This document shows positions 7,068-18,443 of a stretch of 64,000 nt of DNA, in pieces. This stretch comes from Mycolicibacterium austroafricanum (GTDB taxonomy: Bacteria; Actinomycetota; Actinomycetes; Mycobacteriales; Mycobacteriaceae). The notes beneath the pieces were generated by a model. It was not told where the DNA came from, ran no database searches, and saw only the letters and a program-made list of their open reading frames with translations. The stretch lies in assembly GCF_000612725.1 (NCBI RefSeq), contig NZ_HG964456.1, positions 291,990 through 355,989 of the forward strand, written 5' to 3'. How positions within the stretch are numbered: position 1 is the stretch's first letter; each line of letters begins with the position of its first letter. The position numbers were made by a program, and so were the translations under genes.

Positions 7068-8306
7068 ATGCATTCGTGGTCCGCACCGAACGTGCCTGCG
7101 CTGCCGGGGCGCGGGCCGCAGTTGCGGCTCTACGACAGCGCGGATCGACAGGTGCGCCCGGTGGCGCCCGGCGCCACCGCCACGATGTACGTGTGTGGCA
7201 TCACGCCGTATGACGCCACCCACCTCGGGCACGCGGCGACCTACCTGACGTTCGATCTGGTGCACCGGCTGTGGCGCGACAGCGGCCACGACGTGCACTA
7301 CGTGCAGAACATCACCGACGTCGACGACCCGCTGTTCGAACGCGCGCAGCGCGACGGGATCGGGTGGCGCGAGCTCGGAGACCGCGAGACGGAGCTGTTC
7401 CGCGAGGACATGGCGGCCCTGCGGGTGTTGCCGCCCCGTGACTACGTGGCCGCCACCGAGGCGATCGCCGAGGTCGTCGAGCTGGTGGAGAAGATGCTGG
7501 CCGCCGGCGCCGCCTATGTGGTCGACGACCCGCAGTACCCGGACGTGTATTTCCGTGCCGACGCCACCGTGCAGTTCGGCTACGAGTCGGGTTACGACCG
7601 CGACACCATGCTGGCCCTGTTCGCCGAGCGCGGCGGCGACCCCGACCGTCCCGGAAAGAGCGACCCGCTGGACGCGCTGCTGTGGCTGGCCGAGCGGCCC
7701 GGCGAACCCAGCTGGCCGTCGCCGTTCGGTCCCGGACGCCCGGGCTGGCACGTCGAGTGCGCGGCGATCGCACTCAGCCGCATCGGGACGGGCCTCGACA
7801 TCCAGGGCGGCGGCAGCGACCTGATCTTCCCGCACCACGAGTTCTCTGCCGCGCACGCCGAATGCGTCACCGGTGAGCGGCGTTTCGCCCGCCACTACGT
7901 CCACGCGGGCATGATCGGCTGGGACGGGCACAAGATGTCCAAGAGCCGCGGCAACCTGGTGCTGGTGTCGCAGCTGCGCCGCGACGGTGTCGATCCGGCC
8001 GCGATCCGGCTCGGACTGTTCGCCGGGCACTACCGCGACGACCGGTTCTGGAGCCCCGCGGTACTCGACGAGGCGCTGGCGCGCCTGCACCGCTGGCGCA
8101 GTGCAACGGCGCTGGCGGGCGCCCCCGACGCCACCGACGTCGTCGCGCGGGTGCGGCGCTACCTCGCCGACGATCTTGACACCCCCAAAGCGCTTGCCGC
8201 GCTGGATGGTTGGGCCACCGACGCGTTGACCTACGGTGGCTACGACGCGACCGCCGGAACGACGGTCGCCACCGCCGTCGACGCGCTGCTCGGCATTGCG
8301 CTGTAA
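7068..8306 (+). CDS. mshC: L-cysteine:GlcN-Ins ligase (mycothiol synthesis) MshC
   Basis: MshC joins cysteine to glucosaminyl-inositol using ATP, the third step of mycothiol synthesis, and derives from cysteinyl-tRNA synthetase. The 412-aa product keeps the class I synthetase motifs: YVCGITPYDATHLGHAATY (zinc Cys and HxGH), the conserved WHVECAAIAL with the second zinc Cys, FPHHEFSAAH, and KMSKSRGNLV. It lacks the tRNA anticodon-binding extension of true CysS, which explains its short length. The start begins MHSWSAPNVPALPGRGPQLRLYDSAD, matching Rv2130c, and has a leaderless promoter. Confidence 0.95.
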   Translation: MHSWSAPNVPALPGRGPQLRLYDSADRQVRPVAPGATATMYVCGITPYDATHLGHAATYLTFDLVHRLWRDSGHDVHYVQNITDVDDPLFERAQRDGIGWRELGDRETELFREDMAALRVLPPRDYVAATEAIAEVVELVEKMLAAGAAYVVDDPQYPDVYFRADATVQFGYESGYDRDTMLALFAERGGDPDRPGKSDPLDALLWLAERPGEPSWPSPFGPGRPGWHVECAAIALSRIGTGLDIQGGGSDLIFPHHEFSAAHAECVTGERRFARHYVHAGMIGWDGHKMSKSRGNLVLVSQLRRDGVDPAAIRLGLFAGHYRDDRFWSPAVLDEALARLHRWRSATALAGAPDATDVVARVRRYLADDLDTPKALAALDGWATDALTYGGYDATAGTTVATAVDALLGIAL

Positions 8307-8322
8307 ACCACCGGCCGTGGAG

Positions 8323-8328
8323 TAGGTT
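8323..8328 (+). promoter_or_regulatory. Leaderless -10 hexamer TAGGTT
   Basis: TAGGTT precedes the ATG at 8336 by exactly 7 nt, in the 29-bp gap after mshC. The SDR gene therefore has its own leaderless promoter. Confidence 0.7.
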
Positions 8329-8335
8329 TCCGGCC

Positions 8336-9214
8336 ATGGGAGCCGTGGCCGGAAAGACCGTGTTCATCACCGGCGGCGCGCGCGGTGTCGGTGCGGAGGT
8401 GGCGCGGCGCCTGCACGCCAAGGGGGCCCGCCTGGTGCTCACCGATCTCGACGAGGCGCCGCTGACCGAACTGCGTGACTCGCTCGGCCCCGACCGCGTG
8501 CACACCATCGTCGCCGACGTCCGTGAGCTGACGGCGATGGAGGCCGCCGCCGCGAGCGCCGTCGACCGGTTCGGTGGCATCGACATCGTGATGGCCAACG
8601 CCGGGATCGCGACCTACGGTTCGGTACTGCAGGTCGATCCCGAGGCCTTCCGCACCCTGATGGACGTCAACGTCATGGGTGTGTTCCACACCGTGCGGGC
8701 CACGTTGCCGTCGGTGCTGGAGCGGCGCGGCTATGTGCTGATCGTCTCGTCGCTGGCCGCGTACGCCGCCGCGCCGGGCCTGGCGCCCTACAACGCCGCC
8801 AAGGCCGCCGTCGAGCACTTCGCCAACGCGCTGCGCCTCGAGGTCGGTTTCCGCGGCGTCGCCGTCGGCTCGGCACACATGTCCTGGATCGACACCCCGC
8901 TGGTGCGCGACACCAAGGCCGATCTGCCGACGTTCGCCGAGATGCTGAGCCGGCTGCCGTTCCCGCTGAACCAGACGACGTCGGTCGAGGCGTGCGGGGA
9001 GGCCTTCGTCACCGGGATCGAGCAGCGCAAGCGCCAGATCAACTGTCCCGGCTGGGTCGGGGTGCTGCGTTGGCTCAAATCGCTGCTCTCCACGCCGATC
9101 GGCGAACAACAGGTGCTGAAGTTCGTGCCCGACCTGCTCCCGCGGATGGACGCCGAAGTCGCCGCGCTCGGGCGGTCGATGGGCACCAGGACCCAGCGAT
9201 TGGAGGAGCGTTGA
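8336..9214 (+). CDS. Short-chain dehydrogenase/reductase, Rv2129c type
   Basis: A 292-aa SDR of the classical type. It has the dinucleotide motif FITGGARGVGAEVARRL near the N-terminus, DLDEA after the second strand (NAD(P) choice not certain), NAG in MANAGIATYG, and the catalytic Ser...Tyr-x3-Lys in SSLAAY...YNAAKAAV. The C-terminal 60 residues are longer than the minimal fold, as in membrane- or lipid-associated mycobacterial SDRs. The substrate is unknown. Its stop overlaps the next start by one base (TGATG), so the DUF1254 lipoprotein is translated from the same message. Confidence 0.88.
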   Translation: MGAVAGKTVFITGGARGVGAEVARRLHAKGARLVLTDLDEAPLTELRDSLGPDRVHTIVADVRELTAMEAAAASAVDRFGGIDIVMANAGIATYGSVLQVDPEAFRTLMDVNVMGVFHTVRATLPSVLERRGYVLIVSSLAAYAAAPGLAPYNAAKAAVEHFANALRLEVGFRGVAVGSAHMSWIDTPLVRDTKADLPTFAEMLSRLPFPLNQTTSVEACGEAFVTGIEQRKRQINCPGWVGVLRWLKSLLSTPIGEQQVLKFVPDLLPRMDAEVAALGRSMGTRTQRLEER

Positions 9215-10653
9215 TGTTGCGTCGCCTGACCGCCGCCGCGGCGGCGTTGCTGTTGCTCGCCGGCTGCGGCACCGACTCATCCGCGCCGGAGGACACGTCG
9301 ACGTCGTCGGCGCCGGAAACCGCGGCGGTGGTCAGCCCCGAAGAGGCCAGGGCGATCGCCAAGGAGGCCTATGTCTACGGCTTCCCGATGGTCGACAACT
9401 ACCGCGTGCAGTACTCCTACTTCGTCGACAAGCAGGACCCTGAGTACAAGGGCGGCTGGAACGAGGTGCACAACACCGCCCGGGTGTACACCCCCGAGGA
9501 CACCGCGATCCAGACGCCCAACTCGGACACCCCCTACTCGTTCGTCGGGGCCGACCTGCGGGCCGAACCGCTGGTGCTGACCGTGCCGCCGGTCCAGCAG
9601 GACCGCTACTACTCGCTGCAGTTCGTCGACGGCTACACCTACAACTTCGCCTACGTCGGCAGCCGCACCACCGGCAACGGCGGCGGCAGGTATCTGCTCG
9701 CGGGTCCCGGCTGGCAGGGGGAGAAACCGGAGGGCATCGACGAGGTGATCCGCTCGGACACCGAGCTGGCGTTCGTGCTGTACCGCACCCAGCTGTTCGG
9801 ACCGTCGGACATCGAGGAGGTCCGCAAGATCCAGGCGGGCTACCAGGCGGCGCCGCTGTCGGTGTACCTCAACCGGCCCCCGCCGCCGCCGGCGCCGGCG
9901 ATCGACTTCGTCCCGCCCCTGACGCCCGAGCAGCAGCGCACGTCGCCGCAGTTCTTCGAGATCCTCAATTTCGTGATGCGGTTCGCCCCGGCGCTGCCGG
10001 AGGAAACGGCACTGCGGGAACGGTTCGCGAGAATCGGCATCGGCCCCGACGGCGATTTCGACGCCGACTCGCTGAGCCCGCAGATGCGCGCCGCGATCGA
10101 GGGCGGGATGGCCGACGGTAACGCCGAGCTCGACGCGTTCAAGAAGAACGAGATGGACACCGGCAACGTGACGTCCGCGCAGTTGTTCGGCAGCAGGCAG
10201 GAGCTGGGGGACAACTACCTGTTCCGGATGGCCGGCGCCGCCTACGGCATCTACGGCAACACCGCCGCCGAGGCCATCTACCCGAACTTCTCCAACGATG
10301 CGGCAGGCCAGCCGCTGACCGGCGCGAACAGGTACGTGTTCCGCTTCCCGTCGGGCGGGTTGCCGCCGGTCAACGCGTTCTGGTCGCTGACCATGTACGA
10401 GCTGCCCGCCAGCCTGCTCGTCGAGAACCCGATCAACCGCTATCTGATCAACTCGGCGATGCTGCCCAGTGTGGTGCCCGACCCCGACGGCGGATACACG
10501 TTCTACATCCAGAACGAGTCGCCGGGCATCGACAAGGAAGCCAACTGGCTGCCCGCCCCGAAGGGGCCGTTCGCGCTGGTGCTGAGGCTGTACTGGCCCA
10601 AGCCCGACGCGCTCAACGGCTCCTGGAAGTCCCCTCAACCCGAGCGCGTCTAG
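9214..10653 (+). CDS. DUF1254/DUF1214 domain lipoprotein
   Basis: A 479-aa exported lipoprotein. The signal peptide MLRRLTAAAAALLLLAGC gives a lipidated Cys18. A Ser/Thr-rich linker follows, then the DUF1254 domain (EEARAIAKEAYVYGFPMVDNYR..., TPNSDTPYSF, RYYSLQFVDGYTYNFAYVG), then DUF1214 near the C-terminus (RYVFRFPSGGLPPVNAFWSLTMYELP). The family's activity is undefined. A proline run (PPPPPAPA) lies between domains. A strong GGAGGAG site 6 nt before ATG 9214 contrasts with the leaderless gene just upstream. The stop codon runs straight into a tandem repeat array. Confidence 0.85.
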   Translation: MLRRLTAAAAALLLLAGCGTDSSAPEDTSTSSAPETAAVVSPEEARAIAKEAYVYGFPMVDNYRVQYSYFVDKQDPEYKGGWNEVHNTARVYTPEDTAIQTPNSDTPYSFVGADLRAEPLVLTVPPVQQDRYYSLQFVDGYTYNFAYVGSRTTGNGGGRYLLAGPGWQGEKPEGIDEVIRSDTELAFVLYRTQLFGPSDIEEVRKIQAGYQAAPLSVYLNRPPPPPAPAIDFVPPLTPEQQRTSPQFFEILNFVMRFAPALPEETALRERFARIGIGPDGDFDADSLSPQMRAAIEGGMADGNAELDAFKKNEMDTGNVTSAQLFGSRQELGDNYLFRMAGAAYGIYGNTAAEAIYPNFSNDAAGQPLTGANRYVFRFPSGGLPPVNAFWSLTMYELPASLLVENPINRYLINSAMLPSVVPDPDGGYTFYIQNESPGIDKEANWLPAPKGPFALVLRLYWPKPDALNGSWKSPQPERV

Positions 10654-10763
10654 CGCGAGCTCTTTCACCGGCGCGGGTCTCTTTCACCTGCGCGGGCCTC
10701 TTTCACCTGCGCGAGCTCCTTCACCCGTGCGAGCTCTTTCACCTGCGCGGGTCTCTTTCACCT
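10653..10763. repeat. Six-copy 18/19-bp tandem repeat
   Basis: Six head-to-tail copies of GCGCGRGYYTCTTTCACCT-like units run from 10653 to 10763: 18, 19, 19, 18, 18 and 19 bp. Units differ at one to three positions, and the length switch comes from one extra base (GGGTCTC versus GAGCTC). There is no spacer between copies, so it is a minisatellite/VNTR-type array, not CRISPR. A degenerate partial unit continues into the inverted repeat at 10764. The first copy begins on the last base of the upstream stop codon. Confidence 0.85.
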
Positions 10764-10925
10764 GCGCGAGCGTGCGTGTCTGAGGCCGACACGCCGCGCA
10801 GATGACAGATTTTGCGCACGCTCGTGTGTGGCAGCTGCCGTCGGGCAGTCTGCTGCCGGGCCGGCGAGCGTGCGCGAACTTCGCGAATTGGACGGCGTGT
10901 CCGCCTCAGACACGCACGCTCGCGC
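10764..10925. repeat. Long inverted-repeat element, possibly MITE- or REP-like
   Basis: Two 33-bp arms (10764-10796 and 10893-10925) are inverted copies with a single mismatch, separated by 96 bp. Inside are shorter arms, GCGCACGCTCG near 10814 and CGAGCGTGCGC near 10866, so the RNA would fold into a long nested hairpin. No gene lies inside. Together with the tandem array it fills the 295 bp between the convergent DUF1254 and PAC2 genes, where it may also act as a terminator. Confidence 0.75.
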
Positions 10926-10948
10926 CCAAATCAGGAACGGGGCCAGCT

Positions 10949-11839
10949 CTAGCCGCGGAAGCCGGGGCCTCGGCGGCGCAGATAGCGCTCGAACTCGGCG
11001 GCCAGCGCGTCGCCGTCGATCTTGCCCAGCGCCTCGTTCATGTCGACCTCGGCGTCGCCGCGTTCCTCCAGGGACTGCACGTACTCGGCGATCTCGTCGT
11101 CCTCGGAGGTCATCTCGGTGACGGCCTGTTCCCACTCCTCGGCCTGCGCCGGCAGATCGGCCAGCGGCACCTCGATGTCCAGCACGTCCTCGACGCGCCG
11201 CAGCAGGGCCACCGTGGCCTTCGGGCTCGGCGGCTGCGACACGTAGTGCGGAACGGCGGCCCAGAACGTCACCGCGGGGATGCCCGCCTGCACACAGGCA
11301 TCCTGGAACACCCCGGCGATGCCGGTCGGTCCTTCGTAGCGGGTCTCCTCCAGGCCGAACGTCTTGGCCGAGTCGGGGGAGTAGGCCGCGCCGGACACCG
11401 GGACCGGACGGGTGTGCGGCGTATCGGCCAGCAATGCGCCGAGGATGACGACGGTCTGCACATTGAGTTTCTCGGCGATGGCCAGCAGCTCCGCGCAGAA
11501 CGTGCGCCAACGCATGTTCGGCTCAACGCCGTGCATCAGCACGATGTCGCGGTCGCTGCCGGGCGGACGGCAGTGCGAGATCCGCATCGACGGCCACACC
11601 AGTTCGCGGGTGACGCCGTCGACCTGACGGATCACCGGCCTGTTGACCTGGTAGTCGTAATACGCCTCGTCATCGATCTCGACGATCGTCTCGGCCTCCC
11701 AGATCGCGTCCAGGTGCTCCAGCGCGTCGCTGGCCGCGTCTCCGGCATCATTCCAGCCCTCGAACGCCGCGACGACGATCGTGTCGCGGAGATCGGGCAG
11801 GTCGGATCGCTTCGGACCGCTGAAATCCGAGGGGGTCAC
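10949..11839 (-). CDS. PAC2 family protein, Rv2125 type
   Basis: A 296-aa protein of the PAC2 (proteasome assembly chaperone 2-like) superfamily. It shows the family N-terminus TIVVAAFEGWNDAGDAASDALEHL, YDYQVNRPVI and the mid-segment ILGALLADTPHTRPVPVSG, followed by VPHYVSQPPSPKATVALL and an acidic C-terminal helix ending FERYLRRRGPGFRG. Its biochemical role in bacteria is unknown; the presence of a 20S proteasome nearby does not prove a link. GTG 11839 is chosen because TACGCT (11846-11851 on the complement) lies 6 nt upstream. It is divergent from the remnant of the old metH, as Rv2125 is from metH in M. tuberculosis. Confidence 0.85.
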   Translation of the reverse strand: MTPSDFSGPKRSDLPDLRDTIVVAAFEGWNDAGDAASDALEHLDAIWEAETIVEIDDEAYYDYQVNRPVIRQVDGVTRELVWPSMRISHCRPPGSDRDIVLMHGVEPNMRWRTFCAELLAIAEKLNVQTVVILGALLADTPHTRPVPVSGAAYSPDSAKTFGLEETRYEGPTGIAGVFQDACVQAGIPAVTFWAAVPHYVSQPPSPKATVALLRRVEDVLDIEVPLADLPAQAEEWEQAVTEMTSEDDEIAEYVQSLEERGDAEVDMNEALGKIDGDALAAEFERYLRRRGPGFRG

Positions 11840-11908
11840 CAGGCCAGCGTAAGCCCTGCATGGGCTCGATGACGGGCATCGACTCGCACGCTTGTTTGTG
11901 TACCCGAC

Positions 11909-11914
11909 TACCCT
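11909..11914 (+). promoter_or_regulatory. Relic promoter of the native metH (TACCCT)
   Basis: TACCCT sits 6 nt before the GTG (11921) that opens the metH remnant. The ancestral promoter thus appears intact although the gene is broken. Confidence 0.5.
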
Positions 11915-11920
11915 GGCTGT

Positions 11921-12152
11921 GTGACTGGCGCAAACGACCGCAAGTACGGCACCGACCTGCTCGACGTGATGTCGACGCGGGTCATGGTCGGCGACGGCGC
12001 GATGGCGACCCGGCTGCAGGCCGCCGCCGTCGCCGAGACGAAATGCGTTCGGCTGCAATCTGGTTAACCAGGGTGGCGACGACATCGCGACCGCCAAGCG
12101 GGTCGGGGCCGGTCGCGGCGAAAAGATGGGCGTCCAGACGTCGATCGGGTGA
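11921..12152 (+). pseudogene. metH: 5' remnant of the ancestral mycobacterial metH
   Basis: From GTG 11921 the frame reads DLLDVMSTRVMVGDGAMATRLQAA, matching the first 35 residues of Rv2124c-type MetH, then stops at 12065-12067. One base out of frame, from 12042, NAFGCNLVNQGGDDIA matches the MetH segment that normally follows about 40 residues later; it ends at a TGA near 12150. So the fragment carries an internal deletion and a frameshift, and all downstream domains (folate, cobalamin, activation) are gone. It lies directly upstream of an intact metH of another lineage. A 48-aa peptide could still be made, but no function is expected. Confidence 0.8.
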
Positions 12153-12157
12153 CGTCG

Positions 12158-12163
12158 TAGACT
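12158..12163 (+). promoter_or_regulatory. -10 hexamer TAGACT for the metH riboswitch transcript
   Basis: TAGACT predicts transcription starting at about 12170-12171, the first bases of the aptamer-like fold. No clear -35 is visible. Confidence 0.55.
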
Positions 12164-12170
12164 TTCTGAG

Positions 12171-12265
12171 GTCGAGAGGCGTTGCAACGGTTACTCGGGG
12201 AACAGGGTCCCCGCTCGGTATCCGCCACGCTCGGCAGAGTCAAGGACGCCTTCCGCTACGGAAGG
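12171..12265 (+). promoter_or_regulatory. SAH-type riboswitch controlling metH translation
   Basis: The leader fits the S-adenosylhomocysteine riboswitch. P1 pairs 12171-12176 (GTCGAG) with 12230-12235 (CTCGGC). The aptamer strand TCGAGAGGCGTTGCAAC resembles the family's CCGAGGAGCGCTGCAAC, and GCCACGCTCGG resembles GCCAGGCTCGG. An extended P2 contains CGGGGA-ACAGGG-TCCCCG (12196-12213). The pseudoknot P4 pairs AGGCGT (12177-12182) with ACGCCT (12246-12251). The expression platform is a perfect 7-bp hairpin, CCTTCCG-CTA-CGGAAGG (12249-12265), that hides the ribosome site. Its left arm overlaps the P4 strand, so ligand-stabilised P4 should free the site: an ON switch that lets MetH be made when SAH builds up. 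Confidence 0.75.
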
Positions 12266-12272
12266 AATGCGC

Positions 12273-16028
<3,756 letters not shown>

Positions 16029-16135
16029 GCCGTCCGGATACGCGACGGCCTGCCCGGGCCCGCAGCGGTTCGACGAGGCCGATGTTCATGTTGCGCGGTT
16101 CGCGCCGGGACACCGCTGCGTGCCAGAATGGTCGG

Positions 16136-16819
16136 GTGCGAGCGGTGCTGTGGGACATGGACGGAACGCTCGTCGATTCCGAAAAGCTGTGGGATGTGTC
16201 TCTTTCCGCGCTGTATGAGACATTCGGCGGGGTCATGAGCCGTGAGACCAGGGCCACGCTTGTCGGGGCGTCGGCCGAGGAAACGATGGTGACGGTCTAC
16301 ACCGAACTCGGTCTGGACCTCGATCCCGAAGCCATGGCGGAGTCCGTGCGCTGGCTGCACGACCACACCGCCGAGTTGTTCGACGGCGGACTGCCCTGGT
16401 GTGACGGCGCCCGCGAAATGCTGGAAGGTCTTGCAGCCGAACGCACCCCTGCCGCGTTGGTGACCAACACCCAGCGCGGGTTGACCGAGCGTGCGCTCAA
16501 CAGCATTGGCCGCCATTACTTTTCGGTCACCGTGTGCGCTGACGAGGTGGCCAGCGGCAAGCCGGCCCCGGACCCGTACCTCCGGGCGGCCGAGTTGCTC
16601 GGCGTCGATCCGGCGGACTGCCTGGCCGTCGAGGACTCGGTGACGGGCACGGCGGCCGCCGAGAAGGCGGGCTGCGCCGTGCTCGTGGTCCCCAATGACG
16701 TCCCGGTACCCGGCGGGCTGCGAAGGCGCCACGTGGGTTCGCTGGCCGGACTCGACGTGGCCGACCTGCGTCGCATCTACGCAGAGATCGACCGAGAACT
16801 GCGCGAACGCACCGCCTGA
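16136..16819 (+). CDS. HAD-superfamily phosphatase, beta-phosphoglucomutase-like subgroup
   Basis: A 227-aa HAD hydrolase. Motif I is LWDMDGTLVDSEKLW (nucleophile and acid Asp), motif II Thr in ALVTNTQRG, motif III Lys in ASGKPAPDPYL, and motif IV VEDSVTGTAAAEKAG. The helical cap between motifs I and II puts it in subfamily IA, with likely small phosphorylated substrates. In other mycobacteria a HAD gene also follows metH, so this gene is part of the original locus and marks the right edge of the metH replacement. GTG 16136 has CAGAAT 6 nt upstream, a weak leaderless promoter. Confidence 0.88.
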   Translation: MRAVLWDMDGTLVDSEKLWDVSLSALYETFGGVMSRETRATLVGASAEETMVTVYTELGLDLDPEAMAESVRWLHDHTAELFDGGLPWCDGAREMLEGLAAERTPAALVTNTQRGLTERALNSIGRHYFSVTVCADEVASGKPAPDPYLRAAELLGVDPADCLAVEDSVTGTAAAEKAGCAVLVVPNDVPVPGGLRRRHVGSLAGLDVADLRRIYAEIDRELRERTA

Positions 16820-16886
16820 TCGCTTTCGCCGAGTAGCGGCGCCCACTTTTGGGAACACCCTCGGCGTCAGCATGCGGGTGATTGAA

Positions 16887-16912
16887 TGTGACCCGTATCA
16901 CGCAACGTTGCG
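16887..16912 (+). promoter_or_regulatory. CRP-like site and adjacent 12-bp palindrome before glcP
   Basis: TGTGA-CCCGTA-TCACG (16887-16902) fits the CRP/cAMP receptor consensus TGTGA-N6-TCACA with one mismatch. It abuts a perfect palindrome CGCAACGTTGCG (16901-16912), whose AACGTT centre resembles LacI-family operators. Both lie just before the ribosome site of the transporter gene. Confidence 0.55.
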
Positions 16913-16925
16913 GAAAGGTCGCCAC

Positions 16926-18398
16926 ATGGCCGGTCAGGGTGGTCCCGTCGGGGATGGTCCCGAGATTTTCGAGCAAGGCCAGGAATTCTCGTCCGGCAAG
17001 ACCGCGGTGCGGATCGCCTCCGTCGCGGCTCTGGGCGGTCTGTTGTTCGGTTATGACAGCGCGGTCATCAACGGTGCGGTCGACTCGATCCAGGAGGACT
17101 TCGGCATCGGCAACGCCGAGCTCGGTTTCGCGGTCGCCTCTGCGCTGTTGGGCGCCGCCGCAGGCGCCATGACCGCCGGCCGCATCGCCGACAGGATCGG
17201 GCGCATCGCGGTCATGAAGATCGCCGCGGTGCTGTTCCTCGTCAGCGCGTTCGGGACCGGCTTCGCCCACGAGGTGTGGGCGGTGGTGCTCTTCCGGATC
17301 GTCGGCGGCATCGGCGTCGGGGTGGCGTCGGTGATCGCACCGGCCTATATCGCCGAGACCTCGCCGCCGGGCATCCGCGGTCGGCTCGGCTCGCTGCAGC
17401 AGCTGGCCATCGTGTCGGGCATCTTCGCCTCGTTCGCGGTCAACTGGCTCCTGCAATGGGCGGCCGGCGGACCCAACGAGCCGCTGTGGTTCGGGCTCGA
17501 CGCGTGGCGGTGGATGTTCCTGGCGATGGCACTGCCCGCGGTGTTGTACGGGGTGCTCGCCTTCACCATCCCGGAGTCACCGCGCTATCTCGTTGCCAGC
17601 CACAAGATCCCGGAAGCCCGCCGGGTGCTGAGCATGCTGCTCGGCAAGAAGAACCTGGAGATCACCATCACCCGCATCCGGGAGACGCTGGAACGCGAGG
17701 ACAAGCCCTCGTGGCGTGACATGCGCAAACCGACCGGCGGGCTCTACGGCATCGTCTGGGTGGGCCTCGGGCTGTCGATTTTCCAGCAGTTCGTCGGCAT
17801 CAACGTGATCTTCTACTACTCCAACGTGCTCTGGCAGGCCGTCGGTTTCAGCGCCGACGAGTCCGCGGTCTACACCGTCATCACCTCGGTGATCAACGTC
17901 CTCACCACACTGATCGCGATCGCGTTGATCGACAAGATCGGGCGTAAACCGCTGTTGCTGATCGGCTCCTCCGGCATGGCCGTGACGCTGATCACGATGG
18001 CGGTGATCTTCGCCAACGCCACCGTCGGCGCCGACGGCAACCCCAGCCTGCCCGGCGCCTCGGGGGTGATCGCGCTGATCGCCGCGAACCTGTTCGTCGT
18101 CGCGTTCGGTATGTCGTGGGGCCCCGTGGTCTGGGTGCTGCTCGGCGAGATGTTCCCCAACCGGATCCGGGCGGCTGCCCTCGGCCTCGCGGCGGCGGGG
18201 CAGTGGGCGGCCAACTGGCTGATCACCGTCACGTTCCCGGGTCTGCGCGAGCACCTCGGCCTGGCCTACGGCTTCTACGGGCTGTGCGCGGTGCTGTCCG
18301 GCCTGTTCGTGTGGCGGTGGGTGATGGAGACCAAGGGGGTGTCGCTGGAGGACATGCACGGCGAGATCCTGCACGCGGACAAGACGGCGACCGGCTGA
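16926..18398 (+). CDS. glcP: MFS sugar:proton symporter, GlcP-like
   Basis: A 490-aa sugar porter of the major facilitator superfamily with twelve predicted membrane helices. Signatures include GGLLFGYDSAVINGA in helix 1, the GRIADRIGR loop, PESPRYL after helix 6, QQFVGINVIFYYS in helix 7, DKIGRKPLL, and METKGVSLEDM in place of the usual PETKG at the C-terminus. It is close to the M. smegmatis glucose permease found in this neighbourhood, so glucose uptake is the likely job. ATG 16926 has a good GGAAAGG site 7 nt upstream. A CRP-like site suggests carbon-source control. Confidence 0.87.
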   Translation: MAGQGGPVGDGPEIFEQGQEFSSGKTAVRIASVAALGGLLFGYDSAVINGAVDSIQEDFGIGNAELGFAVASALLGAAAGAMTAGRIADRIGRIAVMKIAAVLFLVSAFGTGFAHEVWAVVLFRIVGGIGVGVASVIAPAYIAETSPPGIRGRLGSLQQLAIVSGIFASFAVNWLLQWAAGGPNEPLWFGLDAWRWMFLAMALPAVLYGVLAFTIPESPRYLVASHKIPEARRVLSMLLGKKNLEITITRIRETLEREDKPSWRDMRKPTGGLYGIVWVGLGLSIFQQFVGINVIFYYSNVLWQAVGFSADESAVYTVITSVINVLTTLIAIALIDKIGRKPLLLIGSSGMAVTLITMAVIFANATVGADGNPSLPGASGVIALIAANLFVVAFGMSWGPVVWVLLGEMFPNRIRAAALGLAAAGQWAANWLITVTFPGLREHLGLAYGFYGLCAVLSGLFVWRWVMETKGVSLEDMHGEILHADKTATG

Positions 18399-18443
18399 GC
18401 CCGGCCTGCCCAGCCCGGCCGATCGCGGTGTTTCCGACCTGAC

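Noticed and set aside
10653..10763. CRISPR array
   Set aside because: Repeats are only 18-19 bp and directly adjacent, with no unique spacers, and no cas genes are present. The Cas4-like nuclease at 24.5 kb is the housekeeping Rv2119 type.
10802..11872. Open frame of 356 codons opposite the PAC2 gene
   Set aside because: It begins inside the inverted repeat and is antisense to a conserved protein; no motif supports it.
12171..12265. Cobalamin, SAM-I or SAM-IV riboswitch before metH
   Set aside because: The B12-box and the SAM-I and SAM-IV core sequences are absent, and the element is too short for a B12 aptamer. The pairing pattern and overlapping ribosome-site hairpin fit the SAH class better.
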